Below are positions 1 to 12,900 of a DNA stretch of 64,000 bases, piece by piece; the first letter of the stretch is position 1; the number at the start of each line of letters is the position of its first letter. A program made the position numbers and the translations under genes. Under the pieces are notes generated by a model. The model was not told the DNA's origin. It searched no databases and was given only the letters and a program-made list of their open reading frames with translations. Source of the DNA: Malus domestica (taxonomy: Eukaryota > Streptophyta > Magnoliopsida > Rosales > Rosaceae); assembly GCF_042453785.1 (NCBI RefSeq), contig NC_091673.1:4409501-4473500 (forward strand). The letters run 5' to 3'.

Positions 1-539
1 AAAATACAAGTTACATACCACAATATCATTCCTGTTGCGTTTTAGTTTTCTACACTTTTTTGCATTATTTACACAATTCTATTATATTTATTTTAAGCCC
101 TCGTTTTTTGTTATTTAATTTTTACTCCTCCATTTCTTTTAACTTAAATATTTTTTATTCTTGGTGATAATTTTTTCATAAATAAAACGTTATTGGATTA
201 AATTATTAGTTAACAGAGAGAAAAGAGAGATTAGTAGAGATTAAATCCGAAACAAAGTGTTCGTTAAAAAAAAAAAAAAAAACCCGACCAGAGTGCATAA
301 ACAAATTGTTTCCGTCATTCTTTCTTGAGAAGAAAGAAAAGAACATTATTATTATTTTTTTTTTGTGATGAGGTTCTATTCCATACAGCTGTAGTCCACC
401 AGATAAATTACACCTCCAACAGAAATAAACAGCACACCATTAAAAAAAAATAAAAAAAATAAAAAAAAAACATAAAAAAAGAGAGAGAGAGAGAAAAGAG
501 ACTTGCACTGGCAAGGCTGAGCCTTTTACTTAAGAGTTG
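1..539. other. AT-rich upstream region of RPN6
   Basis: No gene is recognised here. The stretch is AT-rich with homopolymer A tracts (about 264-282 and 441-479) and a short GA tract (480-500). It lies directly upstream of the presumed RPN6 5' UTR and probably holds its promoter. I could not single out a TATA box or other element with confidence. Confidence 0.4.
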
Positions 540-1709
540 GGGACTTCACAAATCGGCCTTCTCCCTCTCTCTGCATCACCACCGACCCTCTGCGCATCGT
601 CTTCACTGTTTCTTGAAGCTCTTTCAAATCCCTAGGTCGACCGGGTAATCTCTCCTTCCTGCGATCTTATTTACTTGAAATTCTCTGAATTTAGGTTTAA
701 TTTTTTTTGTGTTTTTCAAATTAGGGAGACGTTCTACTTTTAGGGTTTTTTTTTTCAATTTGTAATATTTGATGTTTGTATGCTGATTTCGGCTGGAAAT
801 TTAGGGTTTTTCCGCCTCCGACTTGCGTTTGTATCTGTGGGTAGTATGTGCTTACTCTATTTTTCATCCGATTTCGCTCGAATGTTGATGTGTTGCTGGA
901 TATATTACTATATTAATCATCAATCAATCTCCCTGGTTTTGTTTCAATTTCCTGTTCAGTTTGTTCGTCGGTGTTCGAGTTCAATTTTGTGTTTTTCCAA
1001 TCGAATTTTGGTCCCTTTGGTACTTAAACCATAGCTGGGCCTTAAATCTGCGGGATGCTATTTCTTGTTAGTTATGAAGGTATATTGTAGATTGCCAAAT
1101 TTTTACTAAAACCCAGTTTGTGATGTTGGCAAAGCGATGTATGAAATATGCTTTCGTTGTGCTAGATTTTGATTAGCATTGGTGCGACATGGTGACAGAT
1201 ATAAATATGCAGATGAACAAGAAACTAATCGGTTATAGACTAGCCATGTAGATCTTATTTGACTGAAGATTTCATAGGTTCTCGGAAGTCCAAATGGGTC
1301 GGCTAGATGAATTTGTGGTGCATGTATTTGGGGCTGACATGAATGGTTAAATGTTCTTGTAAAGTAAATTAGTTGCTTCTTTGAAGATGGCTAATAAATT
1401 TCGGTAAATACTTTGCAGAGAGAGAGGGTAGAATTTGTTATTTTTTATTCCTGCACATTAGAGAATTGATAATCATTTTCCGAAGTTAGTGCTGTGGAAT
1501 TTGAGTTTAAGTAGCGTCGTTATTTGCGTGTTATATTATTAAAGAAATTTCACCCAGCACGTCAGAGTTCTTAAGAGACTTGCAACCCCTTGGAACCCTT
1601 ACCGATCTCTTTTATTTTGATATTCATTGGCTGATGTAATTTGCTACAGGAATTTAGTAATTTGGTCTGTTCTGTTTCTGCAGGACTTGGATAGTTCAAA
1701 GCATTGACA
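540..1709 (+). promoter_or_regulatory. RPN6 5' UTR with a long leader intron (inferred)
   Basis: The CT-rich leader (about 540-644) ends at CCG followed by GTAATC. The next good acceptor is TTTCTGCAG, ending at 1683, only 26 bases before the RPN6 start codon. This suggests a non-coding first exon, a leader intron of about 1039 nt (645-1683), then a short second leader exon. Leader introns are common in plant housekeeping genes. The small open frame at 780-1034 lies inside this intron and resembles nothing known. The splice sites are inferred. Confidence 0.55.
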
Positions 1710-2978
1710 ATGTCTTCGTCATATCTCCCAGCAACTACTGATTCGATTGCTCAGGCTTCAGAGGCCAAAACTCCATCTGAATCCATCTCTATTCTTTATC
1801 GCATTCTTGAAAACCCATCAGCATCTTCTGAAGCTATACGGATAAAGGAGCAGGCTATCACAAATCTTTCGGATCTTCTTAGACAAGAACATAGGGCAGA
1901 AGATCTCCGTAACCTTCTCACCCAGTTGAGGCCTTTCTTTAACTTGATTCCCAAGGCGAAAACTGCAAAAATTGTCCGCATTATTATTGATGCAGTAGCT
2001 AAGATACCAAACACGTCTGAACTTCAGATTTCCCTTTGCAAAGAAATGGTGCAGTGGACCCGTGCTGAGAAGCGAACTTTCCTTCGACAGCGAGTGGAGG
2101 CCAGGCTTGCATCTCTTTTGATGGAAAGCAAGGAGTACTCGGAAGCACTAACTCTCCTATCAGACTTGATCAAGGAAGTGAGAAGGCTAGATGACAAGCT
2201 TCTCCTTGTGGACATAGATTTGTTGGAGAGTAAACTTCACTTTTCTTTGAGAAATCTCCCTAAAGCCAAGGCTTCGCTCACAGCTGCAAGAACAGCAGCC
2301 AATTCCATATATGTGCCTCCAGCTCAGCAGGGAACTATTGATTTGCAGAGTGGGATCCTTCACGCAGAAGAGAAGGACTACAAGACTGCTTACAGTTATT
2401 TCTTTGAAGCATTTGAAGCTTTCAATGCTCTTGAAGATCCTCGTGCTGTATTTAGCCTCAAGTACATGTTGCTGTGCAAAATTATGGTGAGCCAGGCTGA
2501 TGATGTGGCAGGTATAATTTCATCAAAAGCAGGCCTGCAGTACGTGGGACCTGAGCTGGATGCTATGAAAGCGGTTGCTGATGCTCACTCGAAGCGTTCT
2601 TTGAAGCTTTTTGAGACTGCTCTTGGTGATTTCAAGGCCCAATTAGAGGAAGACCCTATTGTCCACAGGCACCTCTCCTCCCTGTATGACACACTGTTGG
2701 AACAGAATCTCTGCAGGTTGATCGAGCCTTTCTCAAGGGTGGAGATTGCTCACATTGCAGAACTGATTGAACTGCCAATCGATCACGTGGAAAAGAAACT
2801 GTCTCAAATGATCCTGGACAAGAAGTTTGCAGGGACATTAGATCAGGGTGCTGGAAGCCTCATCATTTTCGACGATCCCAAGACAGATGCAATCTACCCT
2901 GCAACGTTGGAGACCATATCTAATATCGGCAAGGTCGTGGACAGCCTCTACGTGAGGTCTGCGAAGATAATGGCTTGA
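1710..2978 (+). CDS. RPN6: 26S proteasome non-ATPase regulatory subunit RPN6 (PSMD11 homologue)
   Basis: RPN6 is a scaffold subunit of the proteasome lid. It bridges the lid and the 20S core and helps clamp the 26S particle in cytosol and nucleus. The reading frame encodes 422 aa without introns and matches plant RPN6 end to end: N-terminus MSSSYLPATTDSIAQA, a central helical repeat solenoid (about residues 30-290, with RTFLRQRVEARL and DDKLLLVDIDLLESKLHFS), then a PCI domain (about 290-400, with HRHLSSLYDTLLEQNLCRLI and FSRVEIAHIAELI), ending VDSLYVRSAKIMA. I start at the ATG at 1710; two codons upstream the frame only has TTG and ACA. Length is normal and no lesion is seen. The family call is certain from sequence similarity; the role is known from the family. 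Confidence 0.97.
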   Translation: MSSSYLPATTDSIAQASEAKTPSESISILYRILENPSASSEAIRIKEQAITNLSDLLRQEHRAEDLRNLLTQLRPFFNLIPKAKTAKIVRIIIDAVAKIPNTSELQISLCKEMVQWTRAEKRTFLRQRVEARLASLLMESKEYSEALTLLSDLIKEVRRLDDKLLLVDIDLLESKLHFSLRNLPKAKASLTAARTAANSIYVPPAQQGTIDLQSGILHAEEKDYKTAYSYFFEAFEAFNALEDPRAVFSLKYMLLCKIMVSQADDVAGIISSKAGLQYVGPELDAMKAVADAHSKRSLKLFETALGDFKAQLEEDPIVHRHLSSLYDTLLEQNLCRLIEPFSRVEIAHIAELIELPIDHVEKKLSQMILDKKFAGTLDQGAGSLIIFDDPKTDAIYPATLETISNIGKVVDSLYVRSAKIMA

Positions 2979-3485
2979 GGTTGTACGGTCAAGGAGGCTG
3001 TTTCCTGCCCGTTGCTTTGTTTCTTTATTTCTTTTCGTTATATTCGGAGTCAGTAATCCTCTGTTATTATGGTTTTAGACTAAATTACTTTTGAGTTAGG
3101 CTCTACCATTCGGAGAATTTTCATTTTACACAAAAGGAACTTGTATTGAGCCTTCTCAGGTTGTTTGGTACTTACTGTTAGAGGTTAACTTTGTTCGAGA
3201 TATTTGCCATTTTACTGTGGTTTGTGTTGATTAATCCCCTTATTCCCATTCCCTTTCAATGCCGATTGCGGTAAATGACGAAATACAATCATGCCTATGC
3301 TTCTGTATCGGATTTGATTTCACCGATCCTCCTCGCTCCTAAATGGTTGATCATATCAACTAACAAGAAAATTAGCAGGGAAAAAAGAAACAAAATGATC
3401 GAAACGCAGCGTCGCAAGGGGCAAAAATGGCATAAAGACGGAGTAACTTAAGATCTACCGGAACGTCTTAAGTAACTGTCAACGA

Positions 3486-3523
<38 letters not shown>

Positions 3524-3712
3524 GGACGCCTGTTCATTTTTCACCGAACCTCTCGAAGTCGAATCTGGATTTCCGTAAAGACCAAAATCTGAAAATCGAC
3601 GTTGAAGCCCCAATCCTCCGTCTCGGAACCCTCAGATCGTTGCCTTGCCGATTCCCATATTCCCAATTGAATTACTAGATTTCTGCGCCGCGCAGTAAAA
3701 TTAGCAATCAAG
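2979..3712. other. RPN6 3' UTR, intergenic space and VTI12 5' UTR
   Basis: No gene was found. The first 250 bases are T-rich, as expected of a plant 3' UTR. The last 200 are CT-rich and probably are the leader of the downstream SNARE gene, which includes a GA microsatellite. Confidence 0.4.
3488..3521. repeat. (GA)n microsatellite in the SNARE gene leader
   Basis: About 17 uninterrupted GA units lie about 190 bases upstream of the SNARE start codon. GA/CT tracts are common in plant 5' UTRs and can bind BBR/BPC-type factors. Here that role is only inferred. Confidence 0.9.
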
Positions 3713-5445
3713 ATGAGTGAGGTGTTCGAAGGCTACGAGCGTCAGTACTGCGAGCTCTCCGCAAACCTCTCGCGAAAATCCAACTCCGCCGCTCTTCTTT
3801 CCGACTATGGTACTATTCTATTATTCTGCCGATTTAATGACATGGGTTTGTGAGATTAGCTCCTAATCTTCTTAATTATGTGTTTTTTTTAATCAATTAG
3901 TAATTCAAGAACATTAATTCAGGGATTTATTTTGGGGGCTTTTATTGGGGTTTTTTTTAGTTCGAGCGTTTGTTGGATTTCTTTGTGCAATTCAGGTCCT
4001 TTAATGCGTTTTTCTACGATTTGGGTTCGTTCTGATCGTTTTATGAAATGGGTTGTTTTGGGTCAATGTGAATTGCAGAGCAGAAGAAGCAGAAGTTTTC
4101 TGAAATTAAAGTTGGATTGGATGATGCCGAAGCTTTGGTAATATGCTGCACAATAAACGCATATTTTCACTTGTTTTTGCTTTTGCTGGAAAGCTTCTGG
4201 TTTTGTATACTTTCCTTGTTTGTTTATGTGAACGAGTGATGTGATTTGTTTTCTCAGATTCGGAAAATGGACCTCGAAGCCAGAAGCTTGCAGCCAAGCG
4301 TGAAGGCGGTGCTTCTTGCCAAGCTAAGGGAATATAAATCTGATCTCAATAAGTTGAAAAGGGAAATCAAGAGAGTTGCATCGCCTGATGCCACTCAGGC
4401 TGCTCGCGATGAACTGCTGGAGGCAGGAGTGGCTGATACACATGCGGTAAGCGTGGACTCTGTATGGATCATTCCACTTTCATTGTACCCTTCGTTGATT
4501 GAGAAGTTTTTACCAAAGCATGGAATTTCGCTAGAAGATTTTTATGAGATTATGCTTGACAATCTGCAATCAAAATCTGAATTCCCAACTATCTACGGTG
4601 CCCTTCTTGCATACTTTTCCTCTTGATTTATGACAATGGTAACAACCAGGCCGTTTTCTTTTATTCTCAATGTACTATTTACAGGATAGATATATAATAT
4701 TTATCGTTGATTGCTTTTTCTTCGGCACAATACAATAAATATTCTTGGTGGTTTATGGACAATGAAACAGGTTTCTTCTGATCAAAGAGAGAGAATGACA
4801 ATGTCTGTTGAGAGATTAAATGAATCAAGTGATAGAATCACACAGAGTAGAAGAACAATATTGGAAACAGAAGAGCTTGGTGTCTCCATTCTCCAAGATT
4901 TGCACCAACAGCGGGAAACTCTCCTGCATTCCCATCAAAAAGTATGTTAACTTTTTAATCTTGTTTCTGCTTAACTTAAGGTTCATTGTCACTTAGACTT
5001 CCTTTTGGCATCCCCTGATATCGAATTCATGGAGTTTCTCTTTAGATGTCGTTCGCATATTTGAAAACCAGACTCATTCCTAAACTTTATTGTTGAGGAA
5101 CCAAAGACCTTACCCATGAAGTGGAGCTCATAACTCCAGTGGTAGTGTGCCAAAAACCCAAGATATAATGTGGGCGTCTCGCCCTATATCATCCCAGGCC
5201 ACAGTCCTTTCCGATATAGAATATGAACAAGGCAGCTGCACTAACGAATTGCTAATCTGTGTTTTTTTATTTCTTCCCCTTTTCTTTTGCAGCTTCATAC
5301 CGTAGATGACGCCATTGACAAGAGTAAAAGAGTTTTAACTGCCATGTCACGGAGGATGACGAAGCATAAATGGATCATGGGCTCAGTTATCGGAGCTCTT
5401 ATCGTTGCAATCCTCCTTATTCTATACTTTAAGGTTTCTCATTAA
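3713..5445 (+). CDS. VTI12: VTI1-family Qb-SNARE (VTI12-like)
   Basis: This is a vesicle-fusion SNARE of the trans-Golgi, prevacuolar and vacuolar pathway. Exons read as 3713-3809, 4079-4137, 4258-4446, 4771-4941 and 5293-5445; all junctions are GT-AG and the frame is continuous, giving 222 aa, the usual VTI length. The N-terminus is MSEVFEGYERQYCEL with a Habc-type helical region (about 1-95). The Qb SNARE motif covers about 130-190 (SSDRITQSRRTILETEELG, ILQDLHQQRETLLHSHQKL). A tail anchor follows (about 200-219, WIMGSVIGALIVAILLILYF), ending KVSH. Assignment to VTI12 rather than VTI11 or VTI13 rests on the overall look and is less certain than the family. If intron 3 is retained, the frame runs on for 60 codons to 4626. 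Confidence 0.93.
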
Positions 5446-6533
5446 CGGATACCTGATACGGATACCATCTGTGTGGTACAGGTAACTATATATCTCTATA
5501 TGCTTTGTTGCCCAGAGAGTTATGAATCGCATTCTTGTCATAATTCTCGTATTCTAATTCTATATTTCTGCACACTTTAGTGGAATGTTTAGGGCTCAAC
5601 CACTCGATTAATGAAGAAAAATTGTCATTCCGCTAATTTTCTCCTCTAAGTGATTAAATTTAGTCATAGTGATTAGAAATTTACAGCAAATTGGGGCATC
5701 GGATACGTGTGCGGGATGGTTCCAAGATGTTCCGCCGTACAATTGTGGTGCTGCCCTTATCCCTACGGGGAAGTTGACGGCCGGCCAGCCCAGCCCTTAT
5801 GGGAGATTTCCCGGAACTCTGGCCGGAGTATGATTGTGTCAAGAACAAGTAGGATCATGTACTTATCAACTCATCACCCGAAAAAAAAAACACCTGGATT
5901 AGTTTCGAACTTGACATTACCAAACAACATTGCCAGTTCTGCACGCATGGCGATCACCTGCTTCTTCGCTCACCAGCGGAATAAACGCACGGAGTTGTTT
6001 TAAACTTTTAATTATGTTCAGAGGTGCTTAATCTGGGCTATTTGAATATTAAAAAACGACCGTGATTTTCGTTTAGGTACGTAGTTGCATACTTCCATGG
6101 TCAACTCAAATAAATATTGTTTAGTCAATTAACTGTAATAAATAGATAATCGATTTGTATCATCTCGTAAATTAAACATTGTTGATTGGTTTAATGTGCT
6201 TATTTCTTATTAGTAACACATCGACTATAAATTTAATCTACTGAATATTATTTAGTTTATAATCACGAAGATCTGTAAATTGGGCGTGAGTAAGGATGGT
6301 AGCAAAGTAGTATTCCGGGTGCAAATATAGTCTTGTTTCATGCAAGGACCCAATTCTTGTGGACCCACCACCAGCACGGATTCATTCAGATTCACAACCC
6401 AAACCTTTCTTCCTTCCTTTTCTTGTCCCACCTTCTAACTTCTTCTAAGCTCCGCCTACCACCCACCGAACCGTAATTGCAATTTTGCACCCATTTTTAT
6501 TTTCAATTAATTCACAGCTTAACACAAGCATCC
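5446..6533. other. SNARE 3' region and intergenic space
   Basis: The first part is probably the SNARE 3' UTR. A possible 3' UTR intron runs from a donor at 5482 to an acceptor ending at 5686, followed by a GC-richer block (5687-5833) with an uninterrupted frame that I do not recognise. From about 6010 the sequence becomes AT-rich. The last 150 bases are the CT-rich leader of the next gene. Confidence 0.4.
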
Positions 6534-8358
6534 ATGGATTCCCTCTCATCGGTAAAAGTGTCGCCCTCCGTAGTCACCAACCCTCTCTCTCCACGGCGCT
6601 GCCGGATGCTTCTCTTTTCGTCTTCGCTCGGCAGCTTACACAATCGAAGTCTCGGTCGATTATCCTCCTCCTCCTCCTCCTCCTCCTCTGTATTCGGTGT
6701 ACCGTGCCCTCCCTATTCTAGAAGGAGGCTCGTGTGCTGGTCCGGCGGTGGCGGTGGCGGTGGAGCTGCGCAGGAGGAGGACGACGACGGAGATGACGAC
6801 GGAAGTGAGCAGGTGGAGAGAGCGCTTCACCTCGATGGTAATATCCCCTCTTCCTCCGACGAGTTCGTGAAACGCGTGTCGTCTCGTGCTTACGACATGC
6901 GCCACCACCTCCAGCAGACCTTCGATTCCAGCAGCTACGATGGTACGAATGCAGTTCAAAGCTGCTCCTGCTTTTATTTAGTCGTTTGAGAATTGAGATT
7001 TTTGTTAGTATCTGTTCTTTCAACGAGTGATTGATAAATTAATTAACAATTAATGGCAATTTATTTTGTTTTTGTCATTTCGCTTGAAATTCATAATTCA
7101 ATTTGCTTGAATTAATGTCAAATATGTAGAAACCTTACTGGATTCACACATGACATGAGCTATACTTTCTTATTTCCAAATGTATTCACATGTGCAGTGG
7201 CTTGTAGCCCGGTTTTAAGAGCATTCGCACATGCACCCGAGGTCTCGTATTTGATTGCCCTCTCCGTAGTTTAGTATAGATTATCCTATCATTTGTCAAC
7301 TATTGAGTACACGTGCAAATGAAAGAGTTGCAAAAACTCACGTGCATGGTTGGCTTTGGGATAATATCGTAGTGCATAATTGGCTTAGGATACTGCCATT
7401 GTAGCACCCCGAGTGTTATGGTGCATTTTTCTCACCATCACATTAATTGCCTGTCGGATGAATGTGATTTAATCTCTCCGTACACAAATCTTGGTTCAGT
7501 ATTGGAGGCCAACCCTTGGAGAGGAAGTTCCAAGCCTGTGTATGTATTAACGCAAAGGGAAAACCAGTTGTGCACCATGAAAACCCGAAGAAATCGCAGG
7601 TCTCCTTCCTCAGCTCTCTCTCCTGTGTGTGTCTGTGTTCCTTTTCTCTTCAGTAGGCTTTAATTCTTGTTATTCGTGGCCTCAATAAGTCACTCGGTGC
7701 GGTGAACTGTTTGTGGTTTATATGTGACAGTGAAGTTGAAACGGAGCTTGGGAAATTGTTTTCGAAAGGAGGGAAATGGAACCCAGCGAAACAGCCTAGG
7801 AACGAGACAAAGTTCCAGATGCTTGTGGAGGATATTAGGGATGGAGTGCTCGTAAGTATTTTCCTCTCTTGTTCTTGCCAATTGAGTTAATGCTTTGAAT
7901 TGTTGGTGTCAGCGTGAAGTTTTCATTTCGTAGGGATTCATAAATCTCGTCTTACTGTATCTACGGTTGCATATGTTTCGCAAATTCCAATGGCATTTGT
8001 AGGTTTTCGAGGATGAGAACGAAGCTGTAAGGTACTGTGACTTGTTGCAAGGAGGAGGTAAAGGTTGTGAAGGTGTTGCAGAAATAGAGGCCTCATCGGT
8101 AAGAAATATAGAGCCGTCTTTAAATTTGGCTTCTTTAGCATCGCAAAAATTGTAATTCAACGACGATGGATGCAGTTTTTACTGAAGTGTAACAACAATT
8201 GTGTGGTTGTGTTATAAATTTAGGTATTCGACGTCTGCCAGCAAATGCGAGCTTTTGCAGTTCTATTCCGTCGCGGAATAAGCCCTCCTCTGCCTCAAAG
8301 CCTGGAGCTCAACCTTCGGGCTCGAAAGCGCTCGCTTGAAGACGAACAAAACCCATAA
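6534..8358 (+). CDS. DUF3110 family protein, probably chloroplast-targeted
   Basis: Exons are 6534-6942, 7500-7599, 7731-7851, 8003-8098 and 8224-8358, all GT-AG with the frame preserved, giving 286 aa. The first 60 residues are rich in Ser, Arg and Leu (a run of nine Ser near residue 44) and nearly free of acidic residues, which fits a plastid transit peptide. A Gly run and an acidic stretch (EEDDDGDDDGSE) follow. The conserved part is the C-terminal half: VYVLTQRENQLCTMK, KFQMLVEDIRDGVLVFEDE, AVRYCDLLQGG and VFDVCQQMRAFAVLFRRG, which I recognise as DUF3110, shared by plants and cyanobacteria. The function of this family is not established. A cyanobacterial origin via the plastid is inferred. 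The ATG chosen is the first in frame after the leader. Confidence 0.85.
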
Positions 8359-9927
8359 AGACTACTCGATTCCTTCTTGAAACTGTATATTTGTATAAGA
8401 AATCATTCTTCTATACGGCTCCTATACATACCCTGGATCTATAAAGTGTAATATATGTATATCCATTGCCATTTTTGGGGGTTTTCAACTCTCGCTGTCT
8501 CGATAGCGTTTCACATATTGAATTTTTGTATGTGCCGGTTATATGTAACTTCATGGACGGAGCCAATGAAGGTTCACTGGGGTCATATGCCCTCACTCAA
8601 CTAATTTGTTTGTTTAGTTGCAGACTACTACAATTATATAATATACACGGGTTATCTTTGAAGAAAATATATGTATCTAATATCCAACATACATTCATTC
8701 TACTTGTACTCCATATCAAATATTATATGAGTAATAGTGCTCTTGTTCTGTCATTCAAACCAAAAAAACCTTCTCCTGCCTATCATGTAGTTATATTTTT
8801 CTCATCACTTTGCTACTTTCCACTACTATATTGAAATTTTAGAATTGTGATACATCATCATTTGAAACCATTTTTAATATCATATTGCATATAATCATAC
8901 TATAATAAGGTTTTCTTAGTTGTTTTCGGTTGTCCCCGCCAGAAGAAATTTCTGACTCTGTTCCTGTATAAATTAGGATATCATAATATGCATGTATAGC
9001 ATGTGGATACAATGATTTTTTCTAATTTTGATGGCGGCTGCCGTAAGGTCCAAGTTCAAAATTGAGATGCATTTGCCTAAGAAAATCCCCGTGTGCAAAC
9101 AAGTCTCCCCAAGTTCCAAAAGTTTTCAATGTGAGCGCGATTGTTACACTATCATATAACGAATTCACACATAAGTCTATTTTTTTAAACTATACCCTAA
9201 CTCCATGAAATATTAACTATGCCGCCGCCAAATTATGCCGTCTATTAATTTGGTGGCGGTGTTCATTGAATGAAATGAATACAATCCCAAATTGGCAAAC
9301 ATTAGCATTAACATCATTGAGTAATGCTTAATTATTCTAGGATTAACAGGAACTCGTTCTTAAAATTCTTCGTGTCTTATTCACAAATCTTTGTGCTTAT
9401 AATCAGAATTATAATATTATAAATCGCTTTTTAAAGATCATTTTTATAAAAATAAATTAAAACTAAGGTCGTTAAGTCAATCAACTATAGAAAATAGAAA
9501 GACGGTTCGTAACTTTTTTTTTATCATTTTCTTTCATTTGTTCTGATACAATTCGATGACTGAACAATCTTAATTTTAATTGATTTTTTACAAACATAAT
9601 ATTTATAGAATAATTTATAATATAAATTATTCAGATCATAAACACAAACGTCTATGTACCAGTAACGAACGGTATTGAGATTCAACTTGAATCACATGGG
9701 GGCACACCAACGCAACGGCAAAAGTTACGACAAAGTGGGAAAGGAATGCGATTCCGTTGAATAGTACGCCATAAAGCCAAAGTCAATTTGTTTTTTTTTT
9801 ATCTACTTGCTTGTTTAGATCTCAATAAAATAAAAAGGATGACACAAAAACGCATTAGCGCACACCAAGTAGTACCATATTGTCAAAGCTACAGCGTTTA
9901 CATTGGTGGAAGAAACTCCGATCACTG
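8359..9927. other. Intergenic AT-rich region
   Basis: No gene, RNA or clear mobile element was found. The first 100 bases are probably the DUF3110 gene's 3' UTR. The last 100 are probably the VIK leader. Short open frames here have no recognisable content. Confidence 0.4.
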
Positions 9928-12900
9928 ATGAGCTCCGACGCTTCCGACTCGTCCGGCGGGGGTAGTGCTTCGACGGCCGACAAGGACAAGCAGAAGGAGA
10001 AGGAGAAGGCCCGAGCCAGCACCTCCCTCATACTCTGGCACGCCCACAACAACGACGGCGTCGCCGTCCGCAAGCTCCTCGAGGAGGATAGCTCCCTCGT
10101 CCACGTCCACGACTACGACAACCGCACTCCGCTCCACGCCGCCTCGCTCCACGGCTGTATCGACGTCGCCAACTGCCTTATTGAGCATGGCGCCGATGTC
10201 AACGCCCAAGATCGCTGGAAGAACACCGTACTTATTCCCAATCTTCTGTTAGTTATTCAATTTCTTAAATAAGTAATTAAACGCAATGCCTTTTGTGTGT
10301 AATTTCGATTACACGTGCTAATCAGGTCTTAATTTTGTTAATGTTGATGGCAGCCTCTGGCTGATGCAGAAGGAGCTAAGAAGCAGGCGATGATTGAGCT
10401 TCTGAAATCGAACGGTGGCTTGTCTTATGTAAGTCCAAACTCCATAGCCATCATTCATTTCATGGAGTGAAGTTCTTTCGATTTTGTTTCGTTTGATTGG
10501 CTCTGAAGCTCTGTTTTCGAGTGTTTCTGGTGCTGCAGGGCCACAATGGGAGCCATTTCGGACCGAAGCCCGTGCCGCCCCCTCTTCCCAGCAAGCGTGA
10601 TTGGGAGATTGAACCGTCCGAGCTCGACTTCACCAACTCACTTACCATTGGGAAGGTCTGAATTTCTTATCATTTACGAGTTTTAGAATGGCCAATTCTT
10701 GCAATGTATGTTCAAAGAATATCGTTCTGGTTAAGTTCTCGGTTTTGCTTTGTAATTCACTGCTATGTAAATCTTGTTGCCTGGATTTGCACATCTGTGA
10801 TTTTTAAGATTTTCCGTTGTTTTAATTAGTTCATAATGTTATATCGAGTCGTTATGCTGTATATTTACCCCCAACCCACTATAATCTGTAGTTACTGCTC
10901 AATATTCGCAGGCTATGAATAGTAGGTTCCTTTGAGCTAAGATTTCCCCCAAGGTTGAACTCTATTTTCACGAATGTAGTTACTTGCTCTTTTGTGCCGA
11001 TGATCTTTTGGATTTCTCTTTTGTTTTTCAAGTTGAAGTAGTTGTGGTCTGCTCTTGGTTTTGTTGTCACCGCGCTAGATCTTTCTGTATTTCTATAATC
11101 TTTTGCATTCCGCAAGATATGGCCTCACCTTGGAGGGTGTTGCTTTTAGGGATCGTTTGGTGAGGTTTTAAAAGTGCATTGGCGTGGAACTGAAGTAGCT
11201 GTCAAGCGAATTCGTCCATCTCTTTCCAGTGATAGAATGGTGATGTAAGTTCCATCTAAATTTTTAACTGCGAGAGAAAAAAATAGTTGCAACTTAGTTG
11301 CTGTGGAACAATTTATGCATATATCAAGTTTTTCAGGAGCCCGGGAGGTGACCTTAAAGCTATGCTTAATATTGAAATCACAATCAGCATATTTTCTTTA
11401 CCCACAGTTCCGTTATATTAAAAGGTTGTAGATTTCTGACTTGCTCTTTGCTTTCCTGAGACAGCCAAGACTTCCGGCATGAAGTTGATTTGCTAGTGAA
11501 GTTTCATCACCCTAATATAGTCCAATTTCTTGGAGCTGTCACTGAGAAGAAGCCCCTTATGTTAATAACGGAGTATTTAAGAGGGGTATACTTCTTGACA
11601 GTAGTTTTTAAGATGTGTTGTGCAAAGACGCTGCTTCTTACTTAATGTATTGTGTTATGTTTTAGGGTGATCTTCATCAGTACCTCAAGGAAAGGGGTGC
11701 ACTTAGTCCTACAACAGCAATTAACTTTGCTTTGGATATTGCCAGGTACTTCAATAAAACTTCAATCAACTTATTGCCTTAGTTTAAGCAACCCTTTTGG
11801 AGGTGAAAGAGGTTTCTAATGTTCCTAAATTTCAACATGGCCAGAGGCATGGCGTATCTTCACAACGAGCCAAATGTTATAGTTCACCGAGACCTAAAAC
11901 CAAGGTGATTTTATATGCTAGAATGTCTTTAACTAATACAATGCCCTAGATGATGCATCTGCACAGGATGAAAGAAACTATGGATTTGTACAATTTTACG
12001 AGTTTCCATTTCTATTTCTTTAGTCTGTTTCCATCACCGGGAAAATGTGCCTTGCTCGCAATATTTCCTATTTGTGCTTCTGAATTTTGTTTGTTTATTT
12101 CAGAAATGTTCTCTTAGTAAATTCCAGTGCCGACCATTTAAAAATCACAGATTTTGGATTAAGCAAGCTCGTCAAGGTTCAGAATTCTCACGATGTATAC
12201 AAGATGACTGGCGAAACTGGAACCTGTGAGTGTCTTCTGAAAAGTTTAACATTGAGTCGAAGTTACTACTGAATAAAGTTTAATTATTGTCATAAAACTT
12301 GTTCTTTGTGTTTTGCATCGGAACAAACAAAAGACCGCTATATGGCCCCCGAAGTTTTTAAGCACAAGAGATATGATAAGAAGGTTGACGTGTTCTCTTT
12401 CGCAATGATATTGTACGAGGTAATGTTGGTTTCTGCTAGATATCAAATTCAGATTCACCCTTGAAGGAAAAGATATCAAATTGTTCAATTCCAGTCCTGA
12501 TTTATAACACTCTGAACGGATGCAGATGCTTGAAGGGAACCAACCACTTTCGGATTACGAGGCTTATGAAGCAGCCAAATATGTGGCGGAAGGACGCAGG
12601 CCTTCGTTTCATGGAAAAGGGCACACCCCTGAACTGAAAGAGTAAGTCAGTTCTGTAATTTTTCCGTCAAACAAAATGTTCGCTTCATTCGTGCTCTTCC
12701 ACCATCGCTCATCTATGAGATAAATTCAAAAGGCTTTTTGGTCAAAATGATCTTGAGATTGTTATAATTTCTCATTTTGGTCCTTGAGATTTAAAATTCA
12801 TAGAAGTGGTCTTGAGATTATCCACCATAAAAAAAACCCTCAATTAATGGAGATTTCTCGCGGAATGATCAAAATGATTGACGATGGACAATCTCATGGA

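Noticed and set aside
780..1034. 84-codon frame upstream of RPN6
   Set aside because: It lies in the inferred leader intron, starts by chance and has a composition typical of T-rich intron sequence.
6660..7023. Long minus-strand frames opposite DUF3110 exon 1
   Set aside because: They mirror the Ser- and Gly-rich GC-rich exon; the repeats produce open antisense frames without meaning.
9922..10252. Overlapping frames on both strands of VIK exon 1
   Set aside because: GC-rich exon with few stops in any frame; only the frame leading into the ankyrin repeats connects to the downstream exons.
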